DNA of 64,000 nucleotides from Microbacterium sp. MPKO10 (GCF_026107415.2 NZ_JAPCHX010000002.1:372001-436000), one strand, 5' to 3'; shown: positions 9,124 through 18,528, counted from the first letter of the stretch. Numbers and translations: made by a program. The notes: generated by a model not told the origin, from the sequence alone.

Positions 9124-9159
9124 CGGCTAAGGGCCTCCGTATGGAAGTGTTTTGATCTA

Positions 9160-9174
9160 CGCAATTTGCGCAAA
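9160..9174. promoter_or_regulatory. LacI-type operator, upstream copy
   Basis: The 15-mer CGCAATTTGCGCAAA contains the palindrome TTTGCGCAAA (9165-9174) with the central CG usual for LacI-family sites. It lies in the lacI promoter region and matches the site at 10341-10355 at 14 of 15 bases, so it probably mediates autoregulation. Confidence 0.65.
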
Positions 9175-9258
9175 ATACGAGTATGCTTTGATCGACATTC
9201 AGTGAGACTCAGGCAGTTTCATCGACGCAAACGGCGAGGTATGTGAGGAGCCCTAGAA

Positions 9259-10293
9259 TTGGCGAAGCGCAAAGCAACCCTGAATGATGTTGCTCATGAG
9301 GCCGGCGTCTCCGCGTCCACTGTGTCTCGATACTTGAAGGGCGAGCTGAACCTGCGCCCCGACACCGAGCGCAAGATCATTGACGCAATCAGCTCTGAGG
9401 GATACGTCCGACCATCCAGTCGAAGCAACTCAGCGCAGAGCGAGTCGTCTGTTGGAACAATTGGCGTTGTGGTGCCCGAGGTTGGGAATGACTACTTCAG
9501 TCGCATCGCAGACCAGGTGGTCGCGGCCGCAGAAGCAAATGGGTATTCGGTTCTGATAACAAGTACCTCAAACAATTCGCGTCGTCAGCTTGACTACGTG
9601 CGGTTGCTGACAAGCCTGGGCGTCGATGGGCTGGTCTACCTCGGAAACTATGCATCGAACGCGGCTCTAGCGGCCGAAGTAGCGGCAGATTTTCCAGTGG
9701 TGGTCGTTGATGAGCAACTAGCGGGAATTCCATCCGTCGATACAGTTCTCGTTGATGATTACGCGGGCGCGTACCAAGCAATCACGTATCTCAGCTCCCT
9801 CGGGCACGAGCAAATAGCCTTCGTCGGGGGGCCCGCATGGCTCCATTCGGTTCAGGAGAGAAAACGTGGATGGCGAGATGCGTTGACGCGCTCAGGGGCA
9901 GATGCTGATGATCAGCTCATTCTCAACGGCACGTTTAGCGAAGAGTTTGGGGCTGCGTCGCTCTCCCACATCCTGGCGACAGCGAGGAACCCGACAGCCG
10001 TATTTGCAGCGAGCGACACGATTGCGCTTGGGTTGATGGCGGCTGCGAGGAGACTTGGAATGTCTATTCCGAAGGATCTGTCGATCGTCGGCTTCGACGA
10101 CGTACCGGCCGCAAACCTCGTAACGCCGAGACTCACGACCATCCATACACCGGTCGGGCAGATGGCCTCGACTGCCGTCACCATGCTTACGGAACGCCTT
10201 GACGGGTCTCGCAGTGCTGCCGCGTCCCGAGTGACCAGCGTCTCGCTCGTTGTTGGGGAGTCTGCGGCGGCACCTCGCCAGCGATCCAGCTGA
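9259..10293 (+). CDS. LacI family transcriptional regulator
   Basis: A 344-residue repressor with an N-terminal LacI helix-turn-helix ('ATLNDVAHEAGVSASTVSRY', about residues 5-24) and a periplasmic-binding-protein-like effector domain containing the typical 'SIVGFDDVPAAN' segment. The start is TTG at 9259 with GAGGAG 8 nt upstream; the nearest upstream ATG (9241) runs straight into a stop. Near-identical operators stand before it and before the next gene, so it likely represses itself and the following catabolic/transport operon. Base composition is lower in GC than the flanks. Confidence 0.9.
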   Translation: MAKRKATLNDVAHEAGVSASTVSRYLKGELNLRPDTERKIIDAISSEGYVRPSSRSNSAQSESSVGTIGVVVPEVGNDYFSRIADQVVAAAEANGYSVLITSTSNNSRRQLDYVRLLTSLGVDGLVYLGNYASNAALAAEVAADFPVVVVDEQLAGIPSVDTVLVDDYAGAYQAITYLSSLGHEQIAFVGGPAWLHSVQERKRGWRDALTRSGADADDQLILNGTFSEEFGAASLSHILATARNPTAVFAASDTIALGLMAAARRLGMSIPKDLSIVGFDDVPAANLVTPRLTTIHTPVGQMASTAVTMLTERLDGSRSAAASRVTSVSLVVGESAAAPRQRSS

Positions 10294-10337
10294 GTCAAGG
10301 CAGCCAAACGTTCGTTAGAGATAACGTTGCGAAAGTA

Positions 10338-10354
10338 TTGCGCAATTAGCGCAA
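10338..10354. promoter_or_regulatory. LacI-type operator, operon copy
   Basis: TTGCGC, spacer AATTA, GCGCAA: a perfect 6-bp inverted repeat at 10338-10354. It includes TTGCGCAA, and the 15-mer at 10341-10355 is shared with the site upstream of lacI. It sits 66 bp before the GTG of the M24-like gene, in its promoter region. Confidence 0.65.
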
Positions 10355-10419
10355 ACTTAGTAGCGTGTGATTCACACACGACGCAAAGCAGCGTTGTGGG
10401 CGTCTAACGAAGGAGCACA

Positions 10420-11829
10420 GTGACTGACTTGTCGGTGGCAGATTTTGGCGTAGAGCTTGCGTCGGTCGACAGGCCGAACATCACGTTGCCGAGGGACCTG
10501 CCCGAAATTCCAATTGACGTTTACGATTCTCGCCTAGCGGCCGCGATGCAGCGCGCCCAAGATCTCGGAATCGATGCGCTCGTCGTATATGGAGATCGGG
10601 AGCATTTCGCCAACACGTCCTACCTGACTGGATTCGACCCACGGTATGAAGAGTCCATTCTTATCTTGGTTCCGGGGCGCAGACCACGATTGCTGGTCGG
10701 GAACGAGTCCGTAAATTATGCGAACTCTACTGTTTACCCCACCGAGGTCATCCGCTATTCGAAACTTTCGCTTGTGGGGCAGCCGGATCCGGAAGACCTG
10801 GCACTCGCCGACCTCCTAGCGGATGCGGGCCTCGGTTCTCCGTCAATTAAAACTGTCGGAATGGTCGGCTGGAAGTACTTTGAAGGAAACGGGGCAGAGG
10901 ACTACATCGATTCCCCTCATTACCTCACTCGAGAAGTGGGAGCACTTGTCGAACGCGTGGTCAATGCTTCAGGAATCTTCATTGACCCCGACCGTGGGCT
11001 AAGGTTCGACAACGAAGTGGAGCAGATCGCGTACTTCGAGTTCGCCGCAAGTCACGGGTCGCAGGCAATGATCCGGATGCTTGAGGGAATTCGCCCTGGA
11101 ATGACCGAACTCGAGGCTTCTGGCCTCATGAATCCGATCTTGATGCCCTTCAACTATCACCCGACAATGCTCTCGGGTTATAGCCGAGCTCCTCTGGGCG
11201 TCGCGTCGCCGTCAAGTCGTGAGCTTGCGCTCGGCGACCCTGTATCGGCAGGAATTGGATACTGGGGCTCGAACACTGCACGCAGTGGTTTTCTCGCAGC
11301 GTCAGAACAAGACTTACCAGCAAATGCCAAAGACTACGTCGAGAAGTTGATAGCGCCGTATTTCGCCACCGCTGCGGCGTGGTACGAGACCGTGCGCATC
11401 GGTCTCACTGCCGGTGAACTCTACGAAGTGACAGCATCCCGAATCGGTGATCCTTGGTTTGGCGTATTCCTCAACCCCGGGCACTTCATCCACCTTGACG
11501 AGTGGCCGGCCTCGCCCGTGAGGAAGGGGAGCCGAACTGTGCTGCGATCGGGGAATGCGATGCAGCTTGACATCATCCCGGCGACGGGAACGGAATACCA
11601 CACGGCGCAGATTGAAGATGGCATTGTGCTCGCGGACGAAAACCTCCGCTCGCGTATTCGGGAAGTGTATCCGCAGATGTGGGACAGGGTGCAGGCACGT
11701 CGGGCGATGCTGGCTGACATCTTTGGCATTCATATCCACGAAGATGTGCTCCCGCTCTCAAACACAGCCGGCTACCTTCCTCCTTACTGGATGCGCCCCG
11801 ACTTGGCGATGCGCAAGGTGCGCGCCTGA
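10420..11829 (+). CDS. M24 (creatinase/aminopeptidase P fold) protein with altered metal site
   Basis: A 469-residue protein with a creatinase-like N-terminal domain and an M24 'pita-bread' C-terminal domain. Compared with canonical M24 peptidases, the first metal Asp is replaced (A277-G278 region, 'VSAGIGYWG') and the second is Asn285 in 'SNTARSGF'. His355 ('GHFIHLDEWP') is kept, the fourth ligand is Asp384 ('LDIIP'), and Glu399 ('IEDGI') is kept. It may be metal-independent like creatinase, or bind a single metal. The GTG at 10420 has an AAGGAG site. It is first in the operon with the M81 peptidase and ABC importer; the substrate is unknown. Confidence 0.78.
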   Translation: MTDLSVADFGVELASVDRPNITLPRDLPEIPIDVYDSRLAAAMQRAQDLGIDALVVYGDREHFANTSYLTGFDPRYEESILILVPGRRPRLLVGNESVNYANSTVYPTEVIRYSKLSLVGQPDPEDLALADLLADAGLGSPSIKTVGMVGWKYFEGNGAEDYIDSPHYLTREVGALVERVVNASGIFIDPDRGLRFDNEVEQIAYFEFAASHGSQAMIRMLEGIRPGMTELEASGLMNPILMPFNYHPTMLSGYSRAPLGVASPSSRELALGDPVSAGIGYWGSNTARSGFLAASEQDLPANAKDYVEKLIAPYFATAAAWYETVRIGLTAGELYEVTASRIGDPWFGVFLNPGHFIHLDEWPASPVRKGSRTVLRSGNAMQLDIIPATGTEYHTAQIEDGIVLADENLRSRIREVYPQMWDRVQARRAMLADIFGIHIHEDVLPLSNTAGYLPPYWMRPDLAMRKVRA

Positions 11830-11866
11830 CATCGGACACGCAGCGTAGACAAGGAGGTCTTTAACA

Positions 11867-13387
11867 GTGAGAATCGCGGTCTGTGGCATCTCGGTCGAAT
11901 GCAGCACATTTAGCAGCCATGTGACTGAACTCGACGATTTCATCATTAGGCGGGGTGACGAAGCACTCGCCGGGATCGCCACAGACGAGTGGGCGCCGGG
12001 AGCTGAGATCTTCGGCATCGTCGTTGCGACTGCGGGCGCAGGAGGTCCGATTAGACAGGACGCCTTTGACAGTCTCGAAGCCGAGATGCTGTCGGGTCTG
12101 CGCTCCGCAGGGCACATCGATGGCGTGTGGATGCAGTTCCACGGCGGCATGTCTGTTATCGGTCGCACCGGCGCCGAAGAGCGGCTGGTGCGCAAGGTCC
12201 GTGAGATCACTGGCCCGGATACCGTTATCTCGGGATCGTTCGATACGCACGGGAACATGTCTCGCGAGCTCGCTGGTCTCATTGACCTAGCTGCGTTCCA
12301 CAGGCATGCCCCTCATGTCGACTCGGAGGTCACCCGGGAACGTGCGGTGAAAAATCTCGTGCGCGTTGTCGAACATGGGATGAAGCCCTACAAGGCGTGG
12401 GTGGAGGTGCCGATCCTTCTCGCTGGGGAAGCTGCGATGACATCCGTAGAACCTGGGGAATCAGTATTCGGCGCGCAGCTCGAGGTCATACAGCGTTATG
12501 GCCTTGTCGACGCCGCGATATGCATAGGCTTCCTCTGGGCGGATGAAGCGAGGAATTCCGCGGCTGTCTTTACGACGTCGTGGGTTGCTCAGGACGCGGC
12601 CGCCGCGGCCTCTGAACTTGCGACAGAGTTCTGGCGACGCCGCGCCGAATTTCATATCGACGACAGCAATTCCGGTACATGGGAGGAGGCGCTTGCGCAC
12701 GTTCGAGCGCGACGAACGAAACCGCTCTACATCTCCGACTCGGGTGACAATGTGACCGCTGGAGCGAGCGGAGACATTACTTACGCACTCTCGCGGACAC
12801 TGAGCAATCGTGAGCTTGTCGCCTCCGGGGCCCAGATTCTATTTGCAGGTCTTTGGGATCCCGATGCTGTCGCAGCAGCAGTCGCGGCGGGTGAAGGCGG
12901 CACAATATTTCGAGCTATCGGTGCCTGGAATGACGCGCGGCATGGTGAACCGGTGCTGGGGCCCTGGCGTGTCGTGCGTATTATTCCCGGGCCCTCTGGC
13001 GACGCCGAAGAAGCACTGCTGCGTGGCAAAGGCGTCGACCTTACCGTGCGTACCAGTCGGATGCCATTTGCACATCCAGATGACCCTGCCTTTCCCCCGG
13101 ACATGTTCGTCGGCCCGGAACCGATCGAGACTGCCGCCTACGACGCCGTCGTCGTGAAAAATGGGTATCTATTTCCGACCCAGCAAGCGAACGCTGGGGA
13201 TCATTTCATGGCACTCACACCTGGTGGCACTGATCTGGTCATCGGCCGCCTCAACTATTCGCATCGGCGTCGCCCACTCTATCCATGGGAGAGCGACGCA
13301 GATGCCCCAAACTCTGTCGAGATCATCCACCCGCTCCACGGCGAGATGGTCGAGGCCGAGATGTCCTTCGCGCCGCCGTCGCCGTGA
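11867..13387 (+). CDS. M81 family metallopeptidase (MlrC/microcystinase-like)
   Basis: A 506-residue protein of the M81/DUF1485 family with an MlrC C-terminal domain. The zinc-site pattern is D126-x-H128 ('FDTHGN') followed by H150 in 'HAPHVD'. The C-terminal domain has 'SDSGDNVTAGASGD', equivalent to the family's D-N-P-G-G-G motif. MlrC linearises or trims microcystin in sphingomonads, but most family members have unknown substrates. The GTG at 11867 follows a perfect AAGGAGGT site by 8 nt. It lies 37 bp after the M24-like gene, so the two enzymes probably act on the same imported compound. Confidence 0.85.
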   Translation: MRIAVCGISVECSTFSSHVTELDDFIIRRGDEALAGIATDEWAPGAEIFGIVVATAGAGGPIRQDAFDSLEAEMLSGLRSAGHIDGVWMQFHGGMSVIGRTGAEERLVRKVREITGPDTVISGSFDTHGNMSRELAGLIDLAAFHRHAPHVDSEVTRERAVKNLVRVVEHGMKPYKAWVEVPILLAGEAAMTSVEPGESVFGAQLEVIQRYGLVDAAICIGFLWADEARNSAAVFTTSWVAQDAAAAASELATEFWRRRAEFHIDDSNSGTWEEALAHVRARRTKPLYISDSGDNVTAGASGDITYALSRTLSNRELVASGAQILFAGLWDPDAVAAAVAAGEGGTIFRAIGAWNDARHGEPVLGPWRVVRIIPGPSGDAEEALLRGKGVDLTVRTSRMPFAHPDDPAFPPDMFVGPEPIETAAYDAVVVKNGYLFPTQQANAGDHFMALTPGGTDLVIGRLNYSHRRRPLYPWESDADAPNSVEIIHPLHGEMVEAEMSFAPPSP

Positions 13388-13440
13388 CGGCGCCCCCTCA
13401 CTAACGGAACGAAATCTGAAGAGAATCGGAGTTGATCTCA

Positions 13441-14799
13441 ATGAGGACGGAATCCACAACACACAATCGCATGCTCAAAGTTGGAGCGGTTGTGGCATCC
13501 ATAGCGATGCTGATGGCCGCATGCGCCTCGGAAGAACAGGCGAGAGGTAAGCAGAGCGGTGGTGATGCTGAATACTACAAAGCGGCTGTTGCAGAAGCTG
13601 AAGCAATTGCAGAAGGAAAGGACCTCAACACATCCTTGGAGATGGTTGGCCTCAACAGCGGAGGCGATGGGCAGGCACTTCAGGAGCTGTATAAAGCCTT
13701 CACTGAGGGCACCGGAGTGAAGGTCAAGTACACCGGAGCTCCCGATGTCAACAACATAGTCCAGTCCCGACTGCAGGCAGGCAACCCGCCCGACGTCGCC
13801 GACCTATCGCTCGGGATAGGGCTCAGCTACGCGAAGAAGGGAGACACGATCGATCTCACCAGTGCCTTCGGCGACGAACTGAGGGAAAACTTCAGTGAAG
13901 AAGCGCTCGACAATACCTCGGTAGACGGAAAAGTATTCGGCGTTTACCAAGGGTTTAACAACTTCATGCTCTGGTACAACCCCGAGACATACACGGGGCC
14001 AGAAGATCCCGCATCATGGGAGCAGATCAAGGAGTGGACGTCTGAGCAAGCTGACGAGGGCAACTCGGTCTGGTGCGCGGCACAGAATGCCGGTGCACAA
14101 AGTGGTTTTCCCGGCGCGCAGTTCCTCGAGAACATCTTCCTAAAGAAGTATGGCCCCGAACTGTATCGGGAGTGGGGCGAGGGCAAATTGCCGTGGACTA
14201 GCCCCGAAGTGAAGGATGCATTCGAGGAGTTCGGCGAGTTGATCGGCAACGACAGCAACGTAGACGGTGGGGTCTCAGGAATTCTCTCAACGCAGATCGC
14301 CACCGGTTACAACGGGCTCACGTCCGACCCAGCGACCTGCCAGGCGATACTTTGGGGTGCGTGGGTGCCAGGATATCTGGGTGATTCAGTCCGGCCCGGC
14401 GAGAACCTCGACTTTTACCGAGTGCCCGCGACGAATGAGGAATTCTCTGACTACGAGCTGTTCCAATCCTCGGCAAGCGTCGGATTCACAGACAACGACA
14501 CCACAAAGGCATTCTTGCAGTTCATTTCGTCTACCCCCGCACAAACGTACCTTGCGTCACTTGGACGTTGGCCAGTGGCAAACGAGAATGTGCCGAGCGA
14601 CGCCTATCCGACGACGATTCTGAAGAAGATCTCGAAGGAGTACTTCGGTTCGGGTGAGACCAAGCCGGCGATCGGCCCCAACGCTTTGGCAGATCCCGAA
14701 ACACAGAATGCCTATTGGAAGGGCGTCGTCACCTACCTGCAGAACCCCTCTCAACTAGACGGCGTTCTCAAGACGATCCAAGCTGCGTCCGAAGAGTAA
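13441..14799 (+). CDS. ABC transporter solute-binding lipoprotein (carbohydrate family 1)
   Basis: A 452-residue extracytoplasmic binding protein. A signal peptide ends in a lipobox-like MAAC with Cys28 as lipidation site. The remainder matches family-1 carbohydrate/oligosaccharide binding proteins ('VKYTGAPDVNNIVQSRLQAG', C-terminal 'TTKAFLQFISSTPAQTYLAS'). The ATG at 13441 follows CGGAG by 9 nt; a TTG 9 nt earlier has no room for a ribosome site. It stands 53 bp after the M81 gene and before two permeases. The family binds sugars, polyols and some glycosylated or aromatic compounds, so the ligand here is open. Confidence 0.87.
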   Translation: MRTESTTHNRMLKVGAVVASIAMLMAACASEEQARGKQSGGDAEYYKAAVAEAEAIAEGKDLNTSLEMVGLNSGGDGQALQELYKAFTEGTGVKVKYTGAPDVNNIVQSRLQAGNPPDVADLSLGIGLSYAKKGDTIDLTSAFGDELRENFSEEALDNTSVDGKVFGVYQGFNNFMLWYNPETYTGPEDPASWEQIKEWTSEQADEGNSVWCAAQNAGAQSGFPGAQFLENIFLKKYGPELYREWGEGKLPWTSPEVKDAFEEFGELIGNDSNVDGGVSGILSTQIATGYNGLTSDPATCQAILWGAWVPGYLGDSVRPGENLDFYRVPATNEEFSDYELFQSSASVGFTDNDTTKAFLQFISSTPAQTYLASLGRWPVANENVPSDAYPTTILKKISKEYFGSGETKPAIGPNALADPETQNAYWKGVVTYLQNPSQLDGVLKTIQAASEE

Positions 14800-14825
14800 T
14801 CGGGCAAAGACACGGATTTGGACAC

Positions 14826-15815
14826 ATGCAGATGATGGAATTTATCGAGAACGTACCGCTTCTGATCATCGTTGGTGCGATCGGGCTGCCCATCGCTGTC
14901 TACGCGATTCTCGGTGTCGGGGAGCGGATGCTTACTCTGCTCCCCGGCCCGTTCGCAAAAAGCCTGCGGCCGTGGTTGTGGCTTCTGATACCGCTCGTGC
15001 TGATCGCGCTAATTCTTGTGTATCCGCTCCTGAGCACCGTGGTTACGGCCTTCTTTAGCCCGGATTCGTCAACTTACGTCGGGATGGACAACTTCATCTG
15101 GTCTTTCACGGGCGAGATGGTCGGAGTCATCGGGAACAACCTTCTCTGGCTTGTCGTGTTCCCGGTTGTCACGCTAGTTCTCGCCCTGCTGGCGGCTGTG
15201 TTTTTTGACAAAGTCAAGTACGAGAAATTGGCGATGACACTGATCATTCTGCCCACCGCGATTTCATTCACCGCGGGAGCAGTGATCTGGACCCACATGT
15301 ATTCATACCAGCCAGCTGGAGCGACGCAAATTGGCACAGTAAATGCTGTTTTGACCACACTTGTGCCGGGCGCAGAGCCCGTCCCCTGGCTTCAGACACC
15401 GTTTATCAACAATCTTGCACTCATCGCGGTTGCGGTGTGGCTCTCGCTCGGTATTGCGACGCTGATTCTCTCCGCCGCGGTTAAGAACGTGGCAGGGGAG
15501 CTGCTGGAAGCGGCGAGGCTTGATGGAGCAGGAGAACTTCGTGTCTTCTTTTCTGTCACGCTCCGCAGCATCCTGCCAGCTGTTCTTGTCGTCATTACGA
15601 CCGAGATCATTGCGGCTCTCAAAGTGTTCGACATCGTCTACGTCATGACAAATGGCAACTTGAACACGGACGTGATCGCCAACCGAATGTACAACGAATT
15701 GTTCGCCGCGAACGATCTTGGCCATGCGAGCGCAATCGCAGTCATTCTTTTGATCGCAGCCTTGCCTGTCGTGTTCATTAACGTTTTCCAATTCAGAGCG
15801 GAGGCGCAGTCATGA
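14826..15815 (+). CDS. ABC transporter permease (MalF/UgpA type)
   Basis: A 329-residue inner-membrane permease with an extra N-terminal helix, then the six-helix binding-protein-dependent core. The EAA loop that contacts the ATPase reads 'EAARLDGAGELRVFF'. The start at 14826 is the first of three close ATGs (14826, 14832, 14835), behind a GGATTTGG stretch. The 3' end overlaps the next permease by ATGA, showing tight coupling. Confidence 0.87.
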   Translation: MQMMEFIENVPLLIIVGAIGLPIAVYAILGVGERMLTLLPGPFAKSLRPWLWLLIPLVLIALILVYPLLSTVVTAFFSPDSSTYVGMDNFIWSFTGEMVGVIGNNLLWLVVFPVVTLVLALLAAVFFDKVKYEKLAMTLIILPTAISFTAGAVIWTHMYSYQPAGATQIGTVNAVLTTLVPGAEPVPWLQTPFINNLALIAVAVWLSLGIATLILSAAVKNVAGELLEAARLDGAGELRVFFSVTLRSILPAVLVVITTEIIAALKVFDIVYVMTNGNLNTDVIANRMYNELFAANDLGHASAIAVILLIAALPVVFINVFQFRAEAQS

Positions 15816-16717
15816 CTGTTCGAGCACCGATCGCGACAGCTGAGGTGGTGAACGCCAAAAAGATCCCCACGCATATCCGTCGCTCTCATTGGTCGTGGCG
15901 TTGGCTTATCCACGTCGTAGTCGTCGTTTTCATCGTCAGCTGGTTTGTGCCAATCCTCGCGCTGCTGGTCTCGTCGCTCAGAACTCAAGATGATACGGCG
16001 AGCTCAGGGTGGTGGATGGCCTTCATCGAGCCTCTGTTTACGATCTACAATTACGAGCTCGCACTGGACGGTGCCGGGGTGGTCGGGAGCCTGACGACGT
16101 CGCTGGCGATCGCGGTTCCGACTACAGTTCTGACAACTGTGTTATCGACTATCGGTGCATACGCTTTGACCCGAATGCGCTTTGCTGGGAGGGCTGCGCT
16201 TTCGCTGCTGCTCGTCTCTTTGTTGGTGACTCCACCGCAAATCACGCTCGTGCCTCTCCTCAAGGTGTACAACGACATTGGGCTGTCTGGCACTGTTCCA
16301 GGGATTTGGGTGTATCAGGTTGGCTTTACTGTACCGTTCGGAATTTTTCTGATCCGTGGGTTCATCTCCAGCATCCCAAACGAACTGTTCGAATCGGCGA
16401 GCGTCGATGGGGCGAGTCCACTACGCATGTTTCGGTCAGTTGCAATTCCGTTGTCGATGCCTGTGATGGCGTCACTCGCGATCATGCAGTTTCTTTGGTC
16501 GTGGAACGACCTGCTCGTGCCATTGATTTTTCTCGGGGGCTCGCAGCTTCCGAATCCGATTACCGTCGAGCTCGCGGGCATGGCACAGCAGATTTCGCAA
16601 GGGCAAGGAACCTTACTGGCAACAACCTTCCTATCGGTGGCGGTGCCGCTCATCCTCGTTATCTCACTCCAGCGCTATTTTGTCCGAGGCGTCCTGGGAG
16701 GTGCTGTCAAAGGCTAA
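15812..16717 (+). CDS. ABC transporter permease (MalG/UgpE type)
   Basis: A 301-residue partner permease with six predicted helices and the EAA loop 'ESASVDGASPLRMF'. It completes the membrane part of the importer. No ATP-binding subunit follows; family-1 carbohydrate importers of actinobacteria often share a housekeeping MsiK-type ATPase encoded elsewhere. This is the last gene of the lacI-controlled operon. Confidence 0.87.
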   Translation: MTVRAPIATAEVVNAKKIPTHIRRSHWSWRWLIHVVVVVFIVSWFVPILALLVSSLRTQDDTASSGWWMAFIEPLFTIYNYELALDGAGVVGSLTTSLAIAVPTTVLTTVLSTIGAYALTRMRFAGRAALSLLLVSLLVTPPQITLVPLLKVYNDIGLSGTVPGIWVYQVGFTVPFGIFLIRGFISSIPNELFESASVDGASPLRMFRSVAIPLSMPVMASLAIMQFLWSWNDLLVPLIFLGGSQLPNPITVELAGMAQQISQGQGTLLATTFLSVAVPLILVISLQRYFVRGVLGGAVKG

Positions 16718-17129
16718 TCCGCGTGAGTAGGGAACGAAGCGTTGCGTGACAGTCGCACTTTCGTCACTGGGCGAGTTCCCACAATGCGGGCAATGCTAAT
16801 AGACGAACAGCTGTAGCAAAATTACTGAGCAATACTGGTTACTCAAACGTAATTTATCGCGGGAGTACGTGCGCAGGAATTTGAGTTTATTTGGCGTTGG
16901 CACGCGGCGTGGGGACCAAGAGCCTTCAACAGCACTCGGACCTGCCGTTCGCCACAAACACCTGAGGCGGCAGGCTCGCGCCACGGGTTCATATGGCGCA
17001 AATGCACGAAATATCCGCGGAATCACGCCATCTTTGCCACCTGAACACGGCGGACCCACAGGATCGGCGGCTGGATTCCACATGGTGGAGGATTTCAGAG
17101 CGCCAGCGGAAAAACTATAGAGTTGAACA
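16718..17129. other. 412-bp intergenic region at the edge of the acquired operon
   Basis: There is no gene here. The stretch 16799-16870 is AT-rich for this genome. A weak hairpin (CCTGCCG at 16941-16947 with CGGCAGG at 16968-16974) is possible. TATAGA near 17116-17121, 8 nt before the MFS start, is a candidate -10 box. No direct repeats, att site or tRNA were recognised. Confidence 0.5.
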
Positions 17130-18470
17130 ATGACTTCTCGCGGCTCCGAATCAGACGGTGGAGCCTCGACGCCCGCAGACAACAGCGGAGCAGGCTCTGG
17201 CGGGTCTCGCAGTTCCGGCAGCGCACAGGGCGGCGGCCCCGTCTCTGGCGGAGGTAGCGGCTCAGCAGAGGGCGGGGGAGCGGCACGTCGCCTGCGGCCC
17301 GGGTTCGTCATCATCGGCATCCTGCTCGTCGCATCAAACCTGCGTGCCTCCATCACCGCCGTCGGACCAGTACTCGACCAAGCGCGCGCCGGCGCAGACC
17401 TCTCGGCCATCGAAGCATCCGCACTCATCAGCGTCCCACTTCTCGCCTTTGCCGTCTTCTCGCCGATCATGCCGGCCATCGCCGTGAAGCTCGGCCTTGA
17501 ACGCACCATCGGAGCCTCGCTCATCGTTCTTGCCGCGGGTATCATCGCGCGGTCGGTTCCGGGCGATGGCTTCCTTTGGGCAGGAACGCTGGCGCTCGGT
17601 GCCGCGATCGCCGCCATCAATGTGCTGCTGCCGTCTGTGCTCAAGCGTGACTTCCCACGCGAGATCGGCCGGCTGACGGGCGTCTACTCGGCCGTGCAGT
17701 CCGCCTTCGCGGCCGTGGCTGCCGGAATCGCCGTTCCGATCGCTGGACTCTCGGACGACGGGTGGCGGCTGGCATACGGTGTCTGGGCGGGTCTGGCACT
17801 CATCTCGTTCGCTGTGTTTGCTCCGCAGATGCGCCGGCCGGGTACGGTAACGCTCGAGATGCGTGCCGTGCAGCTGGCCGACGAGCCGCCACGGGGCCGG
17901 TCGCCGTGGAAGCAGGCGCTCGCCTGGCAGGTGACGGTGTTCATGGGCCTGCAGTCGACGATCTTCTACGCGGTGATCACCTGGATGCCCGCGATCGAGC
18001 ACTCCGCCGGCTTCGACGCGTTCACCGCGGGCTGGCATCAGAGCGCATTCCAGGTATTCGGGATCGTCGGCACACTCACAGCAGCCGGGATGCTGCACAA
18101 GTGGCAGCGCGACCAACGCATTGTCGTCACGATCTACTCCGTCTCGTCAGCGCTCGGGATCCTCGGCGTCCTGCTGCACCCCGCGTTCGTGCTGCTGTGG
18201 CTCGCCATGATCGGCTTCGCCCAGGGCGGTCTCATTGTGCTGTCGCTCGCGCTCTTCGGCCTGCGCACCAGCAATCACCGCGCGGCGGCCGCGCTCTCCG
18301 GAATGGCCCAGTCGATTGGCTACCTGCTCGCGGCGATCGGCCCGATCCTGATCGGTGCGATCCATGACGCGACCGGTGCCTGGGAGCTGCCGCTCACCGT
18401 CATGTTGGGCGTCGTCGCCGTGCAGTTCGTCTGCGGTGTGCTGGCGAGCCGTCCGCGTGTGCTGACGTAG
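17130..18470 (+). CDS. MFS transporter, CynX/NimT family
   Basis: A 446-residue major facilitator with about 12 membrane helices. The sequence 'LVASNLRASITAVGPVLDQ' in the first helix region is characteristic of the CynX/NimT (cyanate/nitroimidazole) group. The first 50 residues are an unusual Gly/Ser-rich hydrophilic tail before the first helix. The substrate is unknown. The gene stands alone, convergent with the kinase gene downstream. Confidence 0.85.
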   Translation: MTSRGSESDGGASTPADNSGAGSGGSRSSGSAQGGGPVSGGGSGSAEGGGAARRLRPGFVIIGILLVASNLRASITAVGPVLDQARAGADLSAIEASALISVPLLAFAVFSPIMPAIAVKLGLERTIGASLIVLAAGIIARSVPGDGFLWAGTLALGAAIAAINVLLPSVLKRDFPREIGRLTGVYSAVQSAFAAVAAGIAVPIAGLSDDGWRLAYGVWAGLALISFAVFAPQMRRPGTVTLEMRAVQLADEPPRGRSPWKQALAWQVTVFMGLQSTIFYAVITWMPAIEHSAGFDAFTAGWHQSAFQVFGIVGTLTAAGMLHKWQRDQRIVVTIYSVSSALGILGVLLHPAFVLLWLAMIGFAQGGLIVLSLALFGLRTSNHRAAAALSGMAQSIGYLLAAIGPILIGAIHDATGAWELPLTVMLGVVAVQFVCGVLASRPRVLT

Positions 18471-18528
18471 CACAACCGGACTCAGCTCCCACGGCGTTCC
18501 GTGCGCTTGTCAGCACACGCTGTCGACG

